A stretch of 9,400 nt of DNA from Ruminococcaceae bacterium UBA7212 (GTDB lineage Bacteria; Bacillota; Clostridia; Oscillospirales; Acutalibacteraceae): assembly GCA_002490525.1 (NCBI GenBank), contig DKUE01000037.1:1-9400 (forward strand), in the 5' to 3' direction. Both the position numbers and the translations under genes were made by a program. The notes under the pieces are model-generated. The model did no database searches. It saw nothing but the letters and a program-made list of their open reading frames with translations, and was not told the origin of the DNA. How positions within the stretch are numbered: position 1 is the first letter of the stretch; each line of letters starts with the position of its first letter. Below are positions 1 to 6,588 of the stretch, in pieces.

Positions 1-105
1 ATTGATTTACTTATGGGGCATACTTCCAAAGATACGGGCAACCGGGTATATAACCACAAGACAATAGAAGAACTGCGGGCAACCGTTGAACTGATTTCAA
101 TTTAG
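1..105 (+). CDS. Tyrosine recombinase (integrase), C-terminal end only
   Basis: Frame 1 is open from the window edge to a TAG at 103-105 and gives 34 residues. They read LLMGH near the start and VYNHKT ten residues further on. This is the usual end of the catalytic domain of tyrosine recombinases: the active-site His of the GH motif, then the nucleophilic Tyr about ten residues later, then a short polar helix (TIEELRATVELI). Such enzymes cut and rejoin DNA through a 3'-phosphotyrosine link to integrate or excise phages and conjugative or mobilisable elements. The arginine residues and the DNA-binding domains lie outside the window, so the subtype and whether the gene is intact cannot be judged. 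Its presence suggests that a mobile element ends near here. The fragment is short but the motif spacing fits well. Confidence 0.8.
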   Translation: MDLLMGHTSKDTGNRVYNHKTIEELRATVELISI

Positions 106-144
106 GTGTTCAATTCAATAGTTCAATGCAACACATTTGCAACA
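96..144. repeat. Short direct repeats after the integrase: TTCAAT x4 and TGCAACA x2
   Basis: TTCAAT occurs at 96-101, 109-114, 114-119 and 122-127. TGCAACA occurs at 127-133 and 138-144, with 11 bases start to start, about one helical turn. Clusters of short repeats next to an integrase gene are often its arm-binding or attachment region, so this could be part of an att site. That role is inference; the sequence shows only the repeats. TTCAAT is AT-rich and could recur by chance. Confidence 0.4.
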
Positions 145-146
145 AA

Positions 147-200
147 GCCTCCGAAATTCCTTGTAAAATCAAGGTTCTTCGGGGGGCTGGTTTTTATTTC
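147..200 (+). terminator. Terminator-like hairpin downstream of the integrase
   Basis: GCCTCCGAA (147-155) pairs with TTCGGGGGGC (178-187) with one G bulged and one G-T pair. An inner stem CCTTG (159-163) pairs with CAAGG (170-174), with a 3x3 internal loop between the two stems. Five T follow at 191-195. This fits a Rho-independent terminator for the integrase mRNA, although three bases (TGG) separate the stem from the T run. The same bases could also be part of the recombination site. Confidence 0.5.
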
Positions 201-280
201 ACCATAAACACGAAACGTTTTGTAATGGTAAAATCCGTCCATCTTTGGCGGTTTGCCGTCGGGGCAGAGTCAAAGGGACA

Positions 281-304
281 TAAAATAAGCTTGTGCTTAT
301 TTTA
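281..304. repeat. Perfect palindrome, 10-base arms, upstream of the ABC cassette
   Basis: TAAAATAAGC (281-290) and GCTTATTTTA (295-304) are exact reverse complements around a 4-base centre (TTGT). It lies about 30 bases upstream of the predicted -35 box of the exporter promoter. It could be an operator half of a two-site repressor arrangement or an mRNA hairpin from upstream readthrough. No regulator gene is visible in the window. Confidence 0.6.
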
Positions 305-319
305 CTACAAACTGCGGAG

Positions 320-343
320 AATAGCAATTTATGGATTGCTATT
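320..343. promoter_or_regulatory. Palindromic candidate operator overlapping the -35 of the ABC promoter
   Basis: AATAGCAAT (320-328) and ATTGCTATT (335-343) are exact reverse complements around a 6-base centre (TTATGG). The right arm contains the proposed -35 hexamer TTGCTA (336-341). A dimeric repressor bound here would block RNA polymerase, an arrangement common for drug-efflux cassettes. The palindrome is seen directly; the operator role is inferred. Confidence 0.5.
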
Positions 344-364
344 TGATAAGAAATACTGTAGAAT
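336..364 (+). promoter_or_regulatory. Predicted sigma-A promoter of the ABC exporter cassette
   Basis: TTGCTA at 336-341 (4 of 6 to TTGACA) is followed after 17 bases by TAGAAT at 359-364 (5 of 6 to TATAAT). Transcription would begin near 371, leaving a leader of roughly 28 bases before the ATG at 399. An alternative pair, TTGATA (343-348) and TAAAAT (364-369), has a 15-base spacer and is less likely. Confidence 0.5.
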
Positions 365-398
365 AAAATTTGGAAAATATTTTCAAAGGGTGTTGCAG

Positions 399-1316
399 AT
401 GAAAAATGTGATTGAAATACAGCATCTTTCCAAAAGCTTCGGCGACATCAAAGCGGTGCAGGATTTGAGCTTTCACGTGCGGCAAGGTCAGTTGTTCGCC
501 TTTTTAGGCATCAACGGCGCGGGCAAAAGCACCACCATCTCCATTCTGTGCGGACAGCTCCCGAAAGACGGCGGAACGGTAACCATTGACGGTGCAGATT
601 TAGACCGCAATATCGATGTCGTAAAGCAAAATTTGGGCGTTGTGTTCCAAAACTCCGTACTCGATAAGGCGCTCAGTGTGCGCGATAATCTGAAAAGCCG
701 TGCCGCATTGTACGGCATTGTCGGAAAGGCTTTTGAAGACCGGCTGCAAGAACTGGCGGCGCTTTTGGATTTCAGCGATTTATTAAAACGAACCGTCGGC
801 AAGCTTTCGGGCGGTCAGCGCCGCAGAATTGATATTGCACGCGCGCTTTTGCACAGTCCGAAAATTTTAATATTGGACGAACCCACCACGGGGCTGGACC
901 CGCAAACGCGCAAGCTGCTTTGGGATGTGGTTACACAGCTTCGTACCGAAAACCATATGACCGTATTTTTGACAACACACTATATGGAAGAGGCGGCGGA
1001 CGCAGACTATGTCATTATCCTCGACAGCGGCAAAATTGCCGCCGAGGGTACGCCCTTACAACTGAAAAACACATACACGGGGGATTTCATTACTTTATAT
1101 GACACAAACGAAACACAAGTACGGGCACTCGGTGTGCCTTATGAAACTCTGCACGGCGATGTCTACCGCCTGGCAATTCCCGACACGCGGGCGGCAACAC
1201 AGCTGATTACGGCACACCCCACACTGTTTACGGACTATGAAATCGTAAAAGGCAAAATGGATGATGTGTTTCTTGCCGTAACGGGTAAGAGCTTAGTCGG
1301 AGGTGAACAGGCATGA
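399..1316 (+). CDS. ABC-2 type exporter, ATP-binding subunit
   Basis: This 305-residue cytoplasmic ATPase powers export through the membrane partner encoded next to it. All nucleotide-binding motifs are present: Walker A GINGAGKST (37-45), Q-loop Gln84, signature LSGGQ (136-140), Walker B ILILDE (156-161), D-loop GLDP (165-168) and H-loop His194. Residues after about 230 form the variable C-terminal tail of the DrrA/NodI-like (ABC-2) class, which commonly exports drugs, antibiotics or polysaccharides; the substrate cannot be read from the sequence. The frame is open from an ATG at 126, but residues translated from 126-398 do not look like protein and cross a hairpin and a promoter. The ATG at 399 has AAAGGGTG at 385-392 with a 6-base gap, and starts right before the family's first beta strand. 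Its stop overlaps the permease start (ATGA), which indicates translational coupling. Confidence 0.95.
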   Translation: MKNVIEIQHLSKSFGDIKAVQDLSFHVRQGQLFAFLGINGAGKSTTISILCGQLPKDGGTVTIDGADLDRNIDVVKQNLGVVFQNSVLDKALSVRDNLKSRAALYGIVGKAFEDRLQELAALLDFSDLLKRTVGKLSGGQRRRIDIARALLHSPKILILDEPTTGLDPQTRKLLWDVVTQLRTENHMTVFLTTHYMEEAADADYVIILDSGKIAAEGTPLQLKNTYTGDFITLYDTNETQVRALGVPYETLHGDVYRLAIPDTRAATQLITAHPTLFTDYEIVKGKMDDVFLAVTGKSLVGGEQA

Positions 1317-2203
1317 AAGCACTGAGCGCGTTAATCGGACGCAATATCAAACTGTTTTTCAAAGACAAAGGATTATTTTTCTCAGCACTCATTACGCCGC
1401 TGATTTTACTGGTGCTGTATGTCACCTTTCTCGGCAATACCTACCGCAGCAGTTTTCTCAGCGCATTGCCTGAGGGATTTACGGTTGCAGACGGTTTGAT
1501 TGACGGATTGGTCGGCGGGCAACTCATTTCTTCGCTGTTGGCAGTTTGCAGTGTGACAGTTGCATTCTGCTCCAATCTGCTGATGGTACAGGATAAGGTC
1601 ACAGGTGCACGGCAGGATTTGACTGTTACACCTGTCAAGCGTTCTGTCCTGGCGCTCAGCTATTACATCGCCACAGCCGTTTCCACACTGATTATCTTCC
1701 TGATTACGGCGTGTGCAGGATTTTTGTACCTCGCAAAAGTGGGGTGGTACCTGTCCGTCACGGATATTCTTCTGATTTTCGCAGATGTTTTCCTGCTGGT
1801 GCTGTTCGGTACAGCGCTTTCGAGCATTATCAATGTATTTTTGACAACACAAGGACAAATGTCCGCAGTCGGTACGCTGGTCAGCGCCGGTTACGGCTTC
1901 CTTTGCGGCGCCTACATGCCGATTTCCAACTTCAGCGACGGATTACAAAAGGTTTTATCCTTCTTACCCGGAACCTACGGTACTTCGCTTTTGCGCAATC
2001 ACGCCATGCGCGGTGTATTCACGGAAATGGCGAACAGCGGCTTTCCGGAAGAAGTCATTACAGGCATTCGGGACAGCGTAGACTGTAATTTGTATTTCTT
2101 TGACCGTTCAGTGGAAACAGGCACAATGTACGGTATTCTCTTCGGCGCGGCAGTTGCGGCAATCGCGGTTTATGTCTTGATTTGCAAAATGAAACGCACA
2201 TAA
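1313..2203 (+). CDS. ABC-2 type exporter, membrane permease subunit
   Basis: This 296-residue integral membrane protein is the translocation subunit for the upstream ATPase. Hydrophobic stretches that look like six membrane helices lie at about residues 22-41, 69-91, 112-140, 150-173, 182-205 and 269-290, the usual ABC-2 layout. The conserved region after helix 5, GAYMPISNF followed by LSFLPGTYG (199-223), is typical of the family; a soluble stretch from about 225 to 268 precedes the last helix. The cytoplasmic N-terminal end (IGRNIKLFFKDK) is also characteristic. The ATG at 1313 overlaps the ATPase stop and has GGAGGTG at 1299-1305. The two proteins probably assemble as two ATPases plus two permeases. 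No accessory lipoprotein or regulator is seen. The substrate is unknown; drug or antimicrobial peptide efflux is plausible from family knowledge only. Confidence 0.93.
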   Translation: MKALSALIGRNIKLFFKDKGLFFSALITPLILLVLYVTFLGNTYRSSFLSALPEGFTVADGLIDGLVGGQLISSLLAVCSVTVAFCSNLLMVQDKVTGARQDLTVTPVKRSVLALSYYIATAVSTLIIFLITACAGFLYLAKVGWYLSVTDILLIFADVFLLVLFGTALSSIINVFLTTQGQMSAVGTLVSAGYGFLCGAYMPISNFSDGLQKVLSFLPGTYGTSLLRNHAMRGVFTEMANSGFPEEVITGIRDSVDCNLYFFDRSVETGTMYGILFGAAVAAIAVYVLICKMKRT

Positions 2204-2225
2204 CTTATCTGTAGGAGAAGTACAT

Positions 2226-2433
2226 ATGGGCAAATACATAGTTTTGTGGGAATACATCGGTCAACAGGACGCAGACCGTTTACATCTGTCTTTTTTAAAA
2301 ACAGAACAAATTTTAGGGTTCCCGATAGACCATTCCTTTTTAACCTATAAAAAAAGAATTAACATCATACGGTTAGAAGGTAGGAAAAATCTCAATGAAA
2401 AATCAAACCGTGCATTTTGAAAAAATGGTATAA
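2226..2433 (+). pseudogene. Small conserved-type protein gene, apparently frameshifted and interrupted
   Basis: An ATG at 2226 with AGGAGA at 2213-2218 opens a 64-codon frame ending at 2420, 22 bases after the permease. The first part (MGKYIVLWEYIG, then LGFPIDHSFLTYKK) looks like a real small protein, but the last third (RINIIRLEGRKN onward) does not. Moving to the next frame at the seven-A run (2349-2355) gives KKELTSYG, a TAG at 2374-2376, then KVGKISMKNQTVHFEKMV and a TAA at 2431-2433. That tail fits the rest of the protein much better. The simplest reading is a gene of about 68 residues carrying one extra A and a Tyr-to-stop change. From memory, its pattern resembles small uncharacterised Firmicute proteins with an LTF-EIE-ILG core, like DUF7662; this was not checked. 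Alternatively the 64-residue version is made as is. It would share the exporter transcript. Confidence 0.6.
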
Positions 2434-2491
2434 GCTTTATATCGCCTGCTCTTTTTAAGTCGTACGCATTAGTTACGGCTATACAAACAAG

Positions 2492-2531
2492 AAAAATCCC
2501 CGAAGATGTGCATAACACAGCTTCGGGGATT
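2492..2531 (-). terminator. Intrinsic terminator of the str operon, after tuf
   Basis: On the minus strand, AATCCCCGAAG pairs perfectly with CTTCGGGGATT (plus coordinates 2521-2531 and 2495-2505). After one mismatch, four more pairs (TGTG/CACA) close a 5-base loop, and the stem runs into five T (complement of 2492-2496). It starts 33 bases after the tuf stop. Read on the plus strand the same stem has a poorer T run, so it may also weakly stop the convergent exporter transcript. The stretch 2434-2491 holds nothing else recognisable. Confidence 0.9.
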
Positions 2532-2564
2532 CAAATTGCTTTTGTCAATCAGACAGGTCTGTTA

Positions 2565-3767
2565 TTAGTCGGAAACCGCAACAACAACGCCTGAACCAAC
2601 TGTACGGCCGCCTTCACGGATAGCGAAGCGAAGACCCTCTTCGATAGCAATCGGGGTAATCAATTCAACATCCATCTCGACGTTATCGCCGGGCATGCAC
2701 ATTTCAGTGCCTTCGGGAAGGTTGATAACACCTGTAACGTCAGTGGTTCTGAAATAGAACTGCGGACGATAGTTATTGAAGAACGGTGTATGACGGCCGC
2801 CTTCATCTTTATTCAGGACATAAACCTGACCCTTGAACTTGGTGTAGGGATGAATGGAACCGGGTTTGGAAAGAACCTGACCGCGCTCCACCTCTGTTCT
2901 CTGTACGCCGCGAAGAAGTGCGCCGATGTTGTCGCCTGCTTCAGCATAATCCAGAGTCTTTCTGAACATTTCGATACCGGTAACAACGGTCTTCTTCTTC
3001 TCATCAGTCAAACCAACGATTTCAACTTCCTCGCCTGTCTTGAGCTGACCGCGCTCCACACGACCGGTAACAACAGTACCACGGCCGGAGATGGTCATAA
3101 CGTCTTCAATAGGCATAAGGAACGGCTGGTCCGCTTTACGGTCGGGGGTCGGGATGTAGCTGTCAACAGCATCCATCAAATCCCAAATCGGCTTGAGTTC
3201 GGGAGCGCTCAGATCGCCGCCGGTATACTCAAGTGCTTTCAGTGCAGAACCGGTGATAATCGGGGTGTCATCGCCGGGGAAACCGTACTCGGAAAGAGTT
3301 TCACGGACTTCCATCTCAACGAGCTCAAGAAGCTCAGCATCGTCAACCTGGTCAGCTTTGTTCAGGAAAACGATGATATAGGGCACGCCAACCTGACGGG
3401 CAAGAAGCAGATGCTCTTTGGTCTGTGCCATCGGGCCATCAGTAGCAGCGATAACCAAGATAGCGCCGTCCATCTGTGCAGCACCGGTAATCATGTTCTT
3501 GATATAGTCCGCGTGGCCGGGGCAGTCAACGTGTGCATAGTGACGAGTATCGGTTTCATACTCAACGTGTGCAGTGTTGATTGTGATGCCGCGCTCTCTC
3601 TCTTCGGGAGCCTTGTCGATCATGTCATATGCTTCAAACTTTGCATAGCCCTTCATTGCGAGGGTCTTGGTGATCGCAGCGGTGAGAGTGGTCTTACCAT
3701 GGTCAACGTGGCCGATGGTACCAATGTTCACGTGGGGTTTGCTACGGTTAAATTTTTCCTTTGCCAT
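2565..3767 (-). CDS. tuf: Elongation factor Tu
   Basis: EF-Tu is the GTPase that brings aminoacyl-tRNA to the ribosomal A site. The 400-residue product is full length for a bacterial EF-Tu. GTPase motifs are G1 GHVDHGKT (19-26), G2 RGITI (59-63), G3 DCPGH (81-85, with the catalytic His85), G4 NKAD (136-139) and G5 GSALKAL. Domains 2 and 3 follow, including GRGTVVTGRVERG and GGRHTPFF. The G4 motif has Ala where many bacteria have Cys or Val, which still fits NKxD. The ATG has AAAGGAGG (complement of 3777-3784) with a 9-base gap. It is last in the operon, 98 bases after fusA, and has its own predicted promoter in that gap. Codons and reading frame are intact. Whether a second tuf copy exists elsewhere cannot be seen. 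Confidence 0.98.
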   Translation of the reverse strand: MAKEKFNRSKPHVNIGTIGHVDHGKTTLTAAITKTLAMKGYAKFEAYDMIDKAPEERERGITINTAHVEYETDTRHYAHVDCPGHADYIKNMITGAAQMDGAILVIAATDGPMAQTKEHLLLARQVGVPYIIVFLNKADQVDDAELLELVEMEVRETLSEYGFPGDDTPIITGSALKALEYTGGDLSAPELKPIWDLMDAVDSYIPTPDRKADQPFLMPIEDVMTISGRGTVVTGRVERGQLKTGEEVEIVGLTDEKKKTVVTGIEMFRKTLDYAEAGDNIGALLRGVQRTEVERGQVLSKPGSIHPYTKFKGQVYVLNKDEGGRHTPFFNNYRPQFYFRTTDVTGVINLPEGTEMCMPGDNVEMDVELITPIAIEEGLRFAIREGGRTVGSGVVVAVSD

Positions 3768-3821
3768 TGGAATTTTCCTCCTTTTATAAGCGCAATTTAA
3801 AATAAAATGCTATGTGCTTGT

Positions 3822-3850
3822 ATTTTACCAATAAAACGGTAAAATTTCAA
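3822..3850 (-). promoter_or_regulatory. Predicted internal promoter for tuf, with an inverted repeat across the spacer and -10
   Basis: On the minus strand, TTGAAA (complement of 3845-3850) is followed after exactly 17 bases by TAAAAT (complement of 3822-3827), 5 of 6 matches in each box. Transcription would start near 3815, about 48 bases before the ATG. An inverted repeat ATTTTACC / GGTAAAAT with an 8-base centre occupies the spacer and the -10. It would let tuf be made in excess of fusA, as EF-Tu normally is. Confidence 0.6.
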
Positions 3851-3865
3851 GTCTTTTTCTAAAAA

Positions 3866-5944
3866 TTAGTCTTTCTTGGTACGTTCGGAAATGATTTTCT
3901 CCGCAATGGATTTCGGCACTTCCTTGTACCCATCGGGTTCCATAACGTACTGACCGCGTCCCTGGCTCTTGGAGCGAAGGTCGGTTGCATAACCAAACAT
4001 TTCCGACAGCGGCACATGTGCGTTAATCTGCTTCACGCCGGATCTGTCTTCAAAGCCCTGAATCTCGCCGCGGCGGGAATTGAGGTCGCCGATAACATCG
4101 CCCATGTATTCCTCAGGAACGATAACAACAACCTTCATGATGGGCTCCAGAAGAACGGGGTCTGCTTTTCTTGCGGCATCCTTGAATGCCATAGAACCGG
4201 CAATCTTGAACGCCATTTCAGAGGAGTCGACCTCGTGATAAGAACCGTCGTACAATGTAACCTTTACATCGACTACGGAATAGCCTGCAAGCACACCGGA
4301 CTGCATAGCGCCCTGAATACCTGCGTCAATCGGTCCGATGTATTCCTTCGGAATAGCACCGCCGACGATGTTGTTTACAAATTCGTAGCCCTTGTCAACA
4401 TTCGGCTCAATGTTAATCTTAACATGACCGTACTGACCTTTACCGCCGGACTGACGCGCATACTTCGTGTCAGAGGACGCGGGCTTGCGAATGGTTTCGC
4501 GGTAAGCAACCTGCGGCTTACCAACATTGGCTTCCACCTTAAATTCACGAAGCAAACGGTCAACGATAATCTCCAAATGGAGCTCGCCCATACCGGCGAT
4601 AATGGTCTGACCGGTTTCTTCATCGGTGTAGCATTTAAAGGTCGGGTCTTCTTCAGCAAGCTTCTGCAGACCGATACCCATCTTTTCCTGACCCGCTTTG
4701 GTTTTCGGCTCAATCGCAACACGGATAACAGGCTCCGGGAAGTTCATGGATTCCAAAATAACGGGATGCTTCTCATCGCAGAGCGTGTCACCTGTGGTGG
4801 TATTCTTAAGACCGACTGCTGCGGCGATGTCGCCTGCATAGCAGACCTCAATATCTTCACGGTGATTTGCATGCATCTGCAAAATACGGCCCATGCGCTC
4901 ACGGTTATCCTTAACGGAGTTATAAACACTGGAGCCGGCTTCAACCGTACCCGAATAGACACGGAAGTAGCAAATCTTACCGACATAGGGGTCAGTGGCA
5001 ATCTTGAATGCCAAAGCCGCAAACGGCTCGTCATCGGAAGAATGGCGCACTTCTTCTTCGTCGGTGTCGGGGTTTACACCCTTAATTGCCTCAACATCGG
5101 TCGGCGCGGGCATATAATCGACGATTGCATCCAACAGCGGCTGTACACCCTTGTTACGGTAAGAAGTACCGCAGGTAATCGGCACCATGCTGTTTTCAAT
5201 CGTAGATTTGCGAATAATGCGTTTAATATCTGCAACGGGGATTTCCTCGCCGTTGAAATATTTTTCCATCAGTTCGTCATCCTGCTCGACAACATGCTCT
5301 AAAAGCTGTGTACGGTATTTCTCCGCCAACTCTTTCATATCGTCGGGGATGGGTTCGCGGCGGACATCCTTACCGAGATCGTCATAATAGATTTCGGCGT
5401 CCATTTCGACAAGGTCTACAATGCCCTTGAATGTGTCCTCAGCGCCGATAGGCAACTGAATCGGAACGGGATTGCAGTGGAAACGCTCATCGACCATGTC
5501 CAAAACGCGATAGAAGTCCGCGCCCATAATGTCCATCTTGTTGACATAAATCATGCGCGGAACATGGTATTCGTCAGCCTGACGCCAAACGGTTTCAGAC
5601 TGCGGCTCAACACCGCCCTTTGCGCACAAAACGGTAACGGAACCGTCCAAAACGCGCAGGGAACGCTGTACTTCAACAGTGAAGTCCACGTGACCGGGGG
5701 TGTCGATGATGTTGATACGGTGATCCTTCCAGAAACAGGTTGTCGCCGCAGAAGTGATGGTAATACCTCTCTCCTGCTCCTGCGCCATCCAGTCCATGGT
5801 TGCATCGCCGTCGTGTGTCTCACCGATTTTGTGGTTTACACCCGTGTAAAACAAAATACGTTCGGTCGTTGTTGTTTTACCGGCATCGATGTGGGCCATA
5901 ATACCAATATTTCTTGTTTCTTCAAGAGATACCTTTCTTGGCAT
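3866..5944 (-). CDS. fusA: Elongation factor G
   Basis: EF-G is the GTPase that drives mRNA-tRNA translocation and, with ribosome recycling factor, ribosome splitting. The 692-residue product matches the usual length. Visible motifs: G1 AHIDAGKTT (17-25), G2 RGITIT (59-64), G3 DTPGH (81-85, catalytic His85), G4 NKMD (135-138) and the G5-region sequence GTSYRNKG. Domain II follows (AFKIATDPYVGK), and the C-terminal half carries the GMGELHLEI strand of domain III, domain IV (SGGKGQYGHV) and domain V ending near GYATDLRSKSQGRG. The family is the canonical translocase, not a tetracycline-resistance protein, since it has the ordinary fusA neighbours. The ATG has GGAGG (complement of 5950-5954) with a 5-base gap and lies 15 bases after the rpsG stop, so the two are co-translated. 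No frameshift is seen. Confidence 0.98.
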   Translation of the reverse strand: MPRKVSLEETRNIGIMAHIDAGKTTTTERILFYTGVNHKIGETHDGDATMDWMAQEQERGITITSAATTCFWKDHRINIIDTPGHVDFTVEVQRSLRVLDGSVTVLCAKGGVEPQSETVWRQADEYHVPRMIYVNKMDIMGADFYRVLDMVDERFHCNPVPIQLPIGAEDTFKGIVDLVEMDAEIYYDDLGKDVRREPIPDDMKELAEKYRTQLLEHVVEQDDELMEKYFNGEEIPVADIKRIIRKSTIENSMVPITCGTSYRNKGVQPLLDAIVDYMPAPTDVEAIKGVNPDTDEEEVRHSSDDEPFAALAFKIATDPYVGKICYFRVYSGTVEAGSSVYNSVKDNRERMGRILQMHANHREDIEVCYAGDIAAAVGLKNTTTGDTLCDEKHPVILESMNFPEPVIRVAIEPKTKAGQEKMGIGLQKLAEEDPTFKCYTDEETGQTIIAGMGELHLEIIVDRLLREFKVEANVGKPQVAYRETIRKPASSDTKYARQSGGKGQYGHVKINIEPNVDKGYEFVNNIVGGAIPKEYIGPIDAGIQGAMQSGVLAGYSVVDVKVTLYDGSYHEVDSSEMAFKIAGSMAFKDAARKADPVLLEPIMKVVVIVPEEYMGDVIGDLNSRRGEIQGFEDRSGVKQINAHVPLSEMFGYATDLRSKSQGRGQYVMEPDGYKEVPKSIAEKIISERTKKD

Positions 5945-5959
5945 AATATCCTCCGGTAA

Positions 5960-6430
5960 TTACCATCTGAAATGGGCGAAAGCCTTGTTGGCTTCTGCCA
6001 TTTTGTGTGTGTCTTCACGTTTTTTGAACGCAGAACCGGTCTGGTTAACTGCATCCATAATTTCGTTTGCGAGACGCTCCTTCATGGTGCGCTCGGAACG
6101 CTGACGGGCATACAGGGTAATCCAACGAAGACCCAAAGTTTCTCTTCTTTCGGGACGGACTTCAATCGGAACCTGGTAAGTCGCACCGCCGACACGGCGG
6201 GCTTTCACCTCGAGAACGGGCATAACATTTTCCATTGCGTTCTCGAAAACCTCCAGCGGGTCTTTACCTGTCTGTTCAGCGATAATACTAAATGCGTCAT
6301 AAACGATTTTCTGGGCGACACCCTTTTTACCGTCAAGCATGACGCTGTTGATAAGTCTGGTTACCAACTTGGAATTGTAAAGCGGATCGGGCAAAACATC
6401 ACGTTTTGCAATCTGGCCTCTTCTTGGCAC
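5960..6430 (-). CDS. rpsG: 30S ribosomal protein S7 (GTG start)
   Basis: S7 starts assembly of the 30S head by binding the 3' domain of 16S rRNA and lies near the exit-site tRNA. The 156-residue product, from PRRGQIAKRDVLPDP to HKMAEANKAFAHFRW, is full length and collinear with bacterial S7. The frame extends upstream to 6556, but those 42 residues are not S7-like. The true start is the GTG at 6430 (complement of 6428-6430), because the protein must begin with fMet-PRRGQ and AAGGAGGG (complement of 6438-6445) sits 7 bases before it. An in-frame ATG just upstream would place this ribosome binding site inside the gene. In E. coli S7 represses its own operon by binding the rpsL-rpsG gap; the long gap here leaves room for a similar site. 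Confidence 0.97.
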   Translation of the reverse strand: MPRRGQIAKRDVLPDPLYNSKLVTRLINSVMLDGKKGVAQKIVYDAFSIIAEQTGKDPLEVFENAMENVMPVLEVKARRVGGATYQVPIEVRPERRETLGLRWITLYARQRSERTMKERLANEIMDAVNQTGSAFKKREDTHKMAEANKAFAHFRW

Positions 6431-6588
6431 GTCGCTTCCCTCCTTCATAATTAAAATGATATCATAGGTACTCGGTGACAAAACCCCGTGGTGTCCATGC
6501 AAGAGGTCAACTAAATATATATAGTAAACCTCGCATCGGTAAACCTCAGCAAGCAAGATTCTGTCGTTAACTGTAAGGCGGAAAGGCC
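6431..6588 (-). promoter_or_regulatory. Long structured rpsL-rpsG intercistronic region, candidate S7 feedback site
   Basis: This 158-base gap is long for a ribosomal operon. On the minus strand GAGGTTTAC occurs twice (complements of 6539-6547 and 6524-6532). The second copy starts an 11-position stem, GAGGTTTACTA with TAGTTGACCTC (complement of 6503-6513), around an 8-base loop, with one mismatch and one G-T pair. The first copy could pair with the same right arm, giving two alternative folds. A weak promoter (TTTACC, 18 bases, TATATT) could also lie here. A 10-base palindrome ATGATATCAT sits just upstream of the ribosome binding site. Regulation by S7 is inferred from E. coli, not shown. 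Confidence 0.4.
6503..6547 (-). repeat. Direct repeat able to form two competing stems
   Basis: GTAAACCTC is found at 6524-6532 and 6539-6547 on the plus strand, 15 bases start to start. Either copy can pair with GAGGTCAAC at 6503-6511 (eight of nine positions, counting one G-T pair in RNA). Only the nearer copy gives the longer 11-position stem with an AATATATA loop. Confidence 0.5.

Noticed and set aside
126..398. Upstream extension of the ABC ATPase frame from an ATG at 126
   Set aside because: The 91 extra residues are not protein-like, cover a terminator-like hairpin, two palindromes and a promoter, and the ATG at 399 has a good ribosome binding site and the family's normal N-terminus.
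2790..3800. Long open frame antisense to tuf (336 codons)
   Set aside because: It is a shadow of tuf codons with no recognisable domain or neighbouring context.
4016..5302. Long open frame antisense to fusA (428 codons)
   Set aside because: It lies wholly inside a conserved gene and its length is explained by biased codon use there; the translation shows no known family.
6472..6496. Possible hairpin around GGTGACA and TGTCC in the rpsL-rpsG gap
   Set aside because: Only four continuous pairs form, too few to report.
6431..6556. N-terminal extension of S7
   Set aside because: The extra 42 residues have no S7 similarity and would bury the strong ribosome binding site that serves the GTG at 6430.
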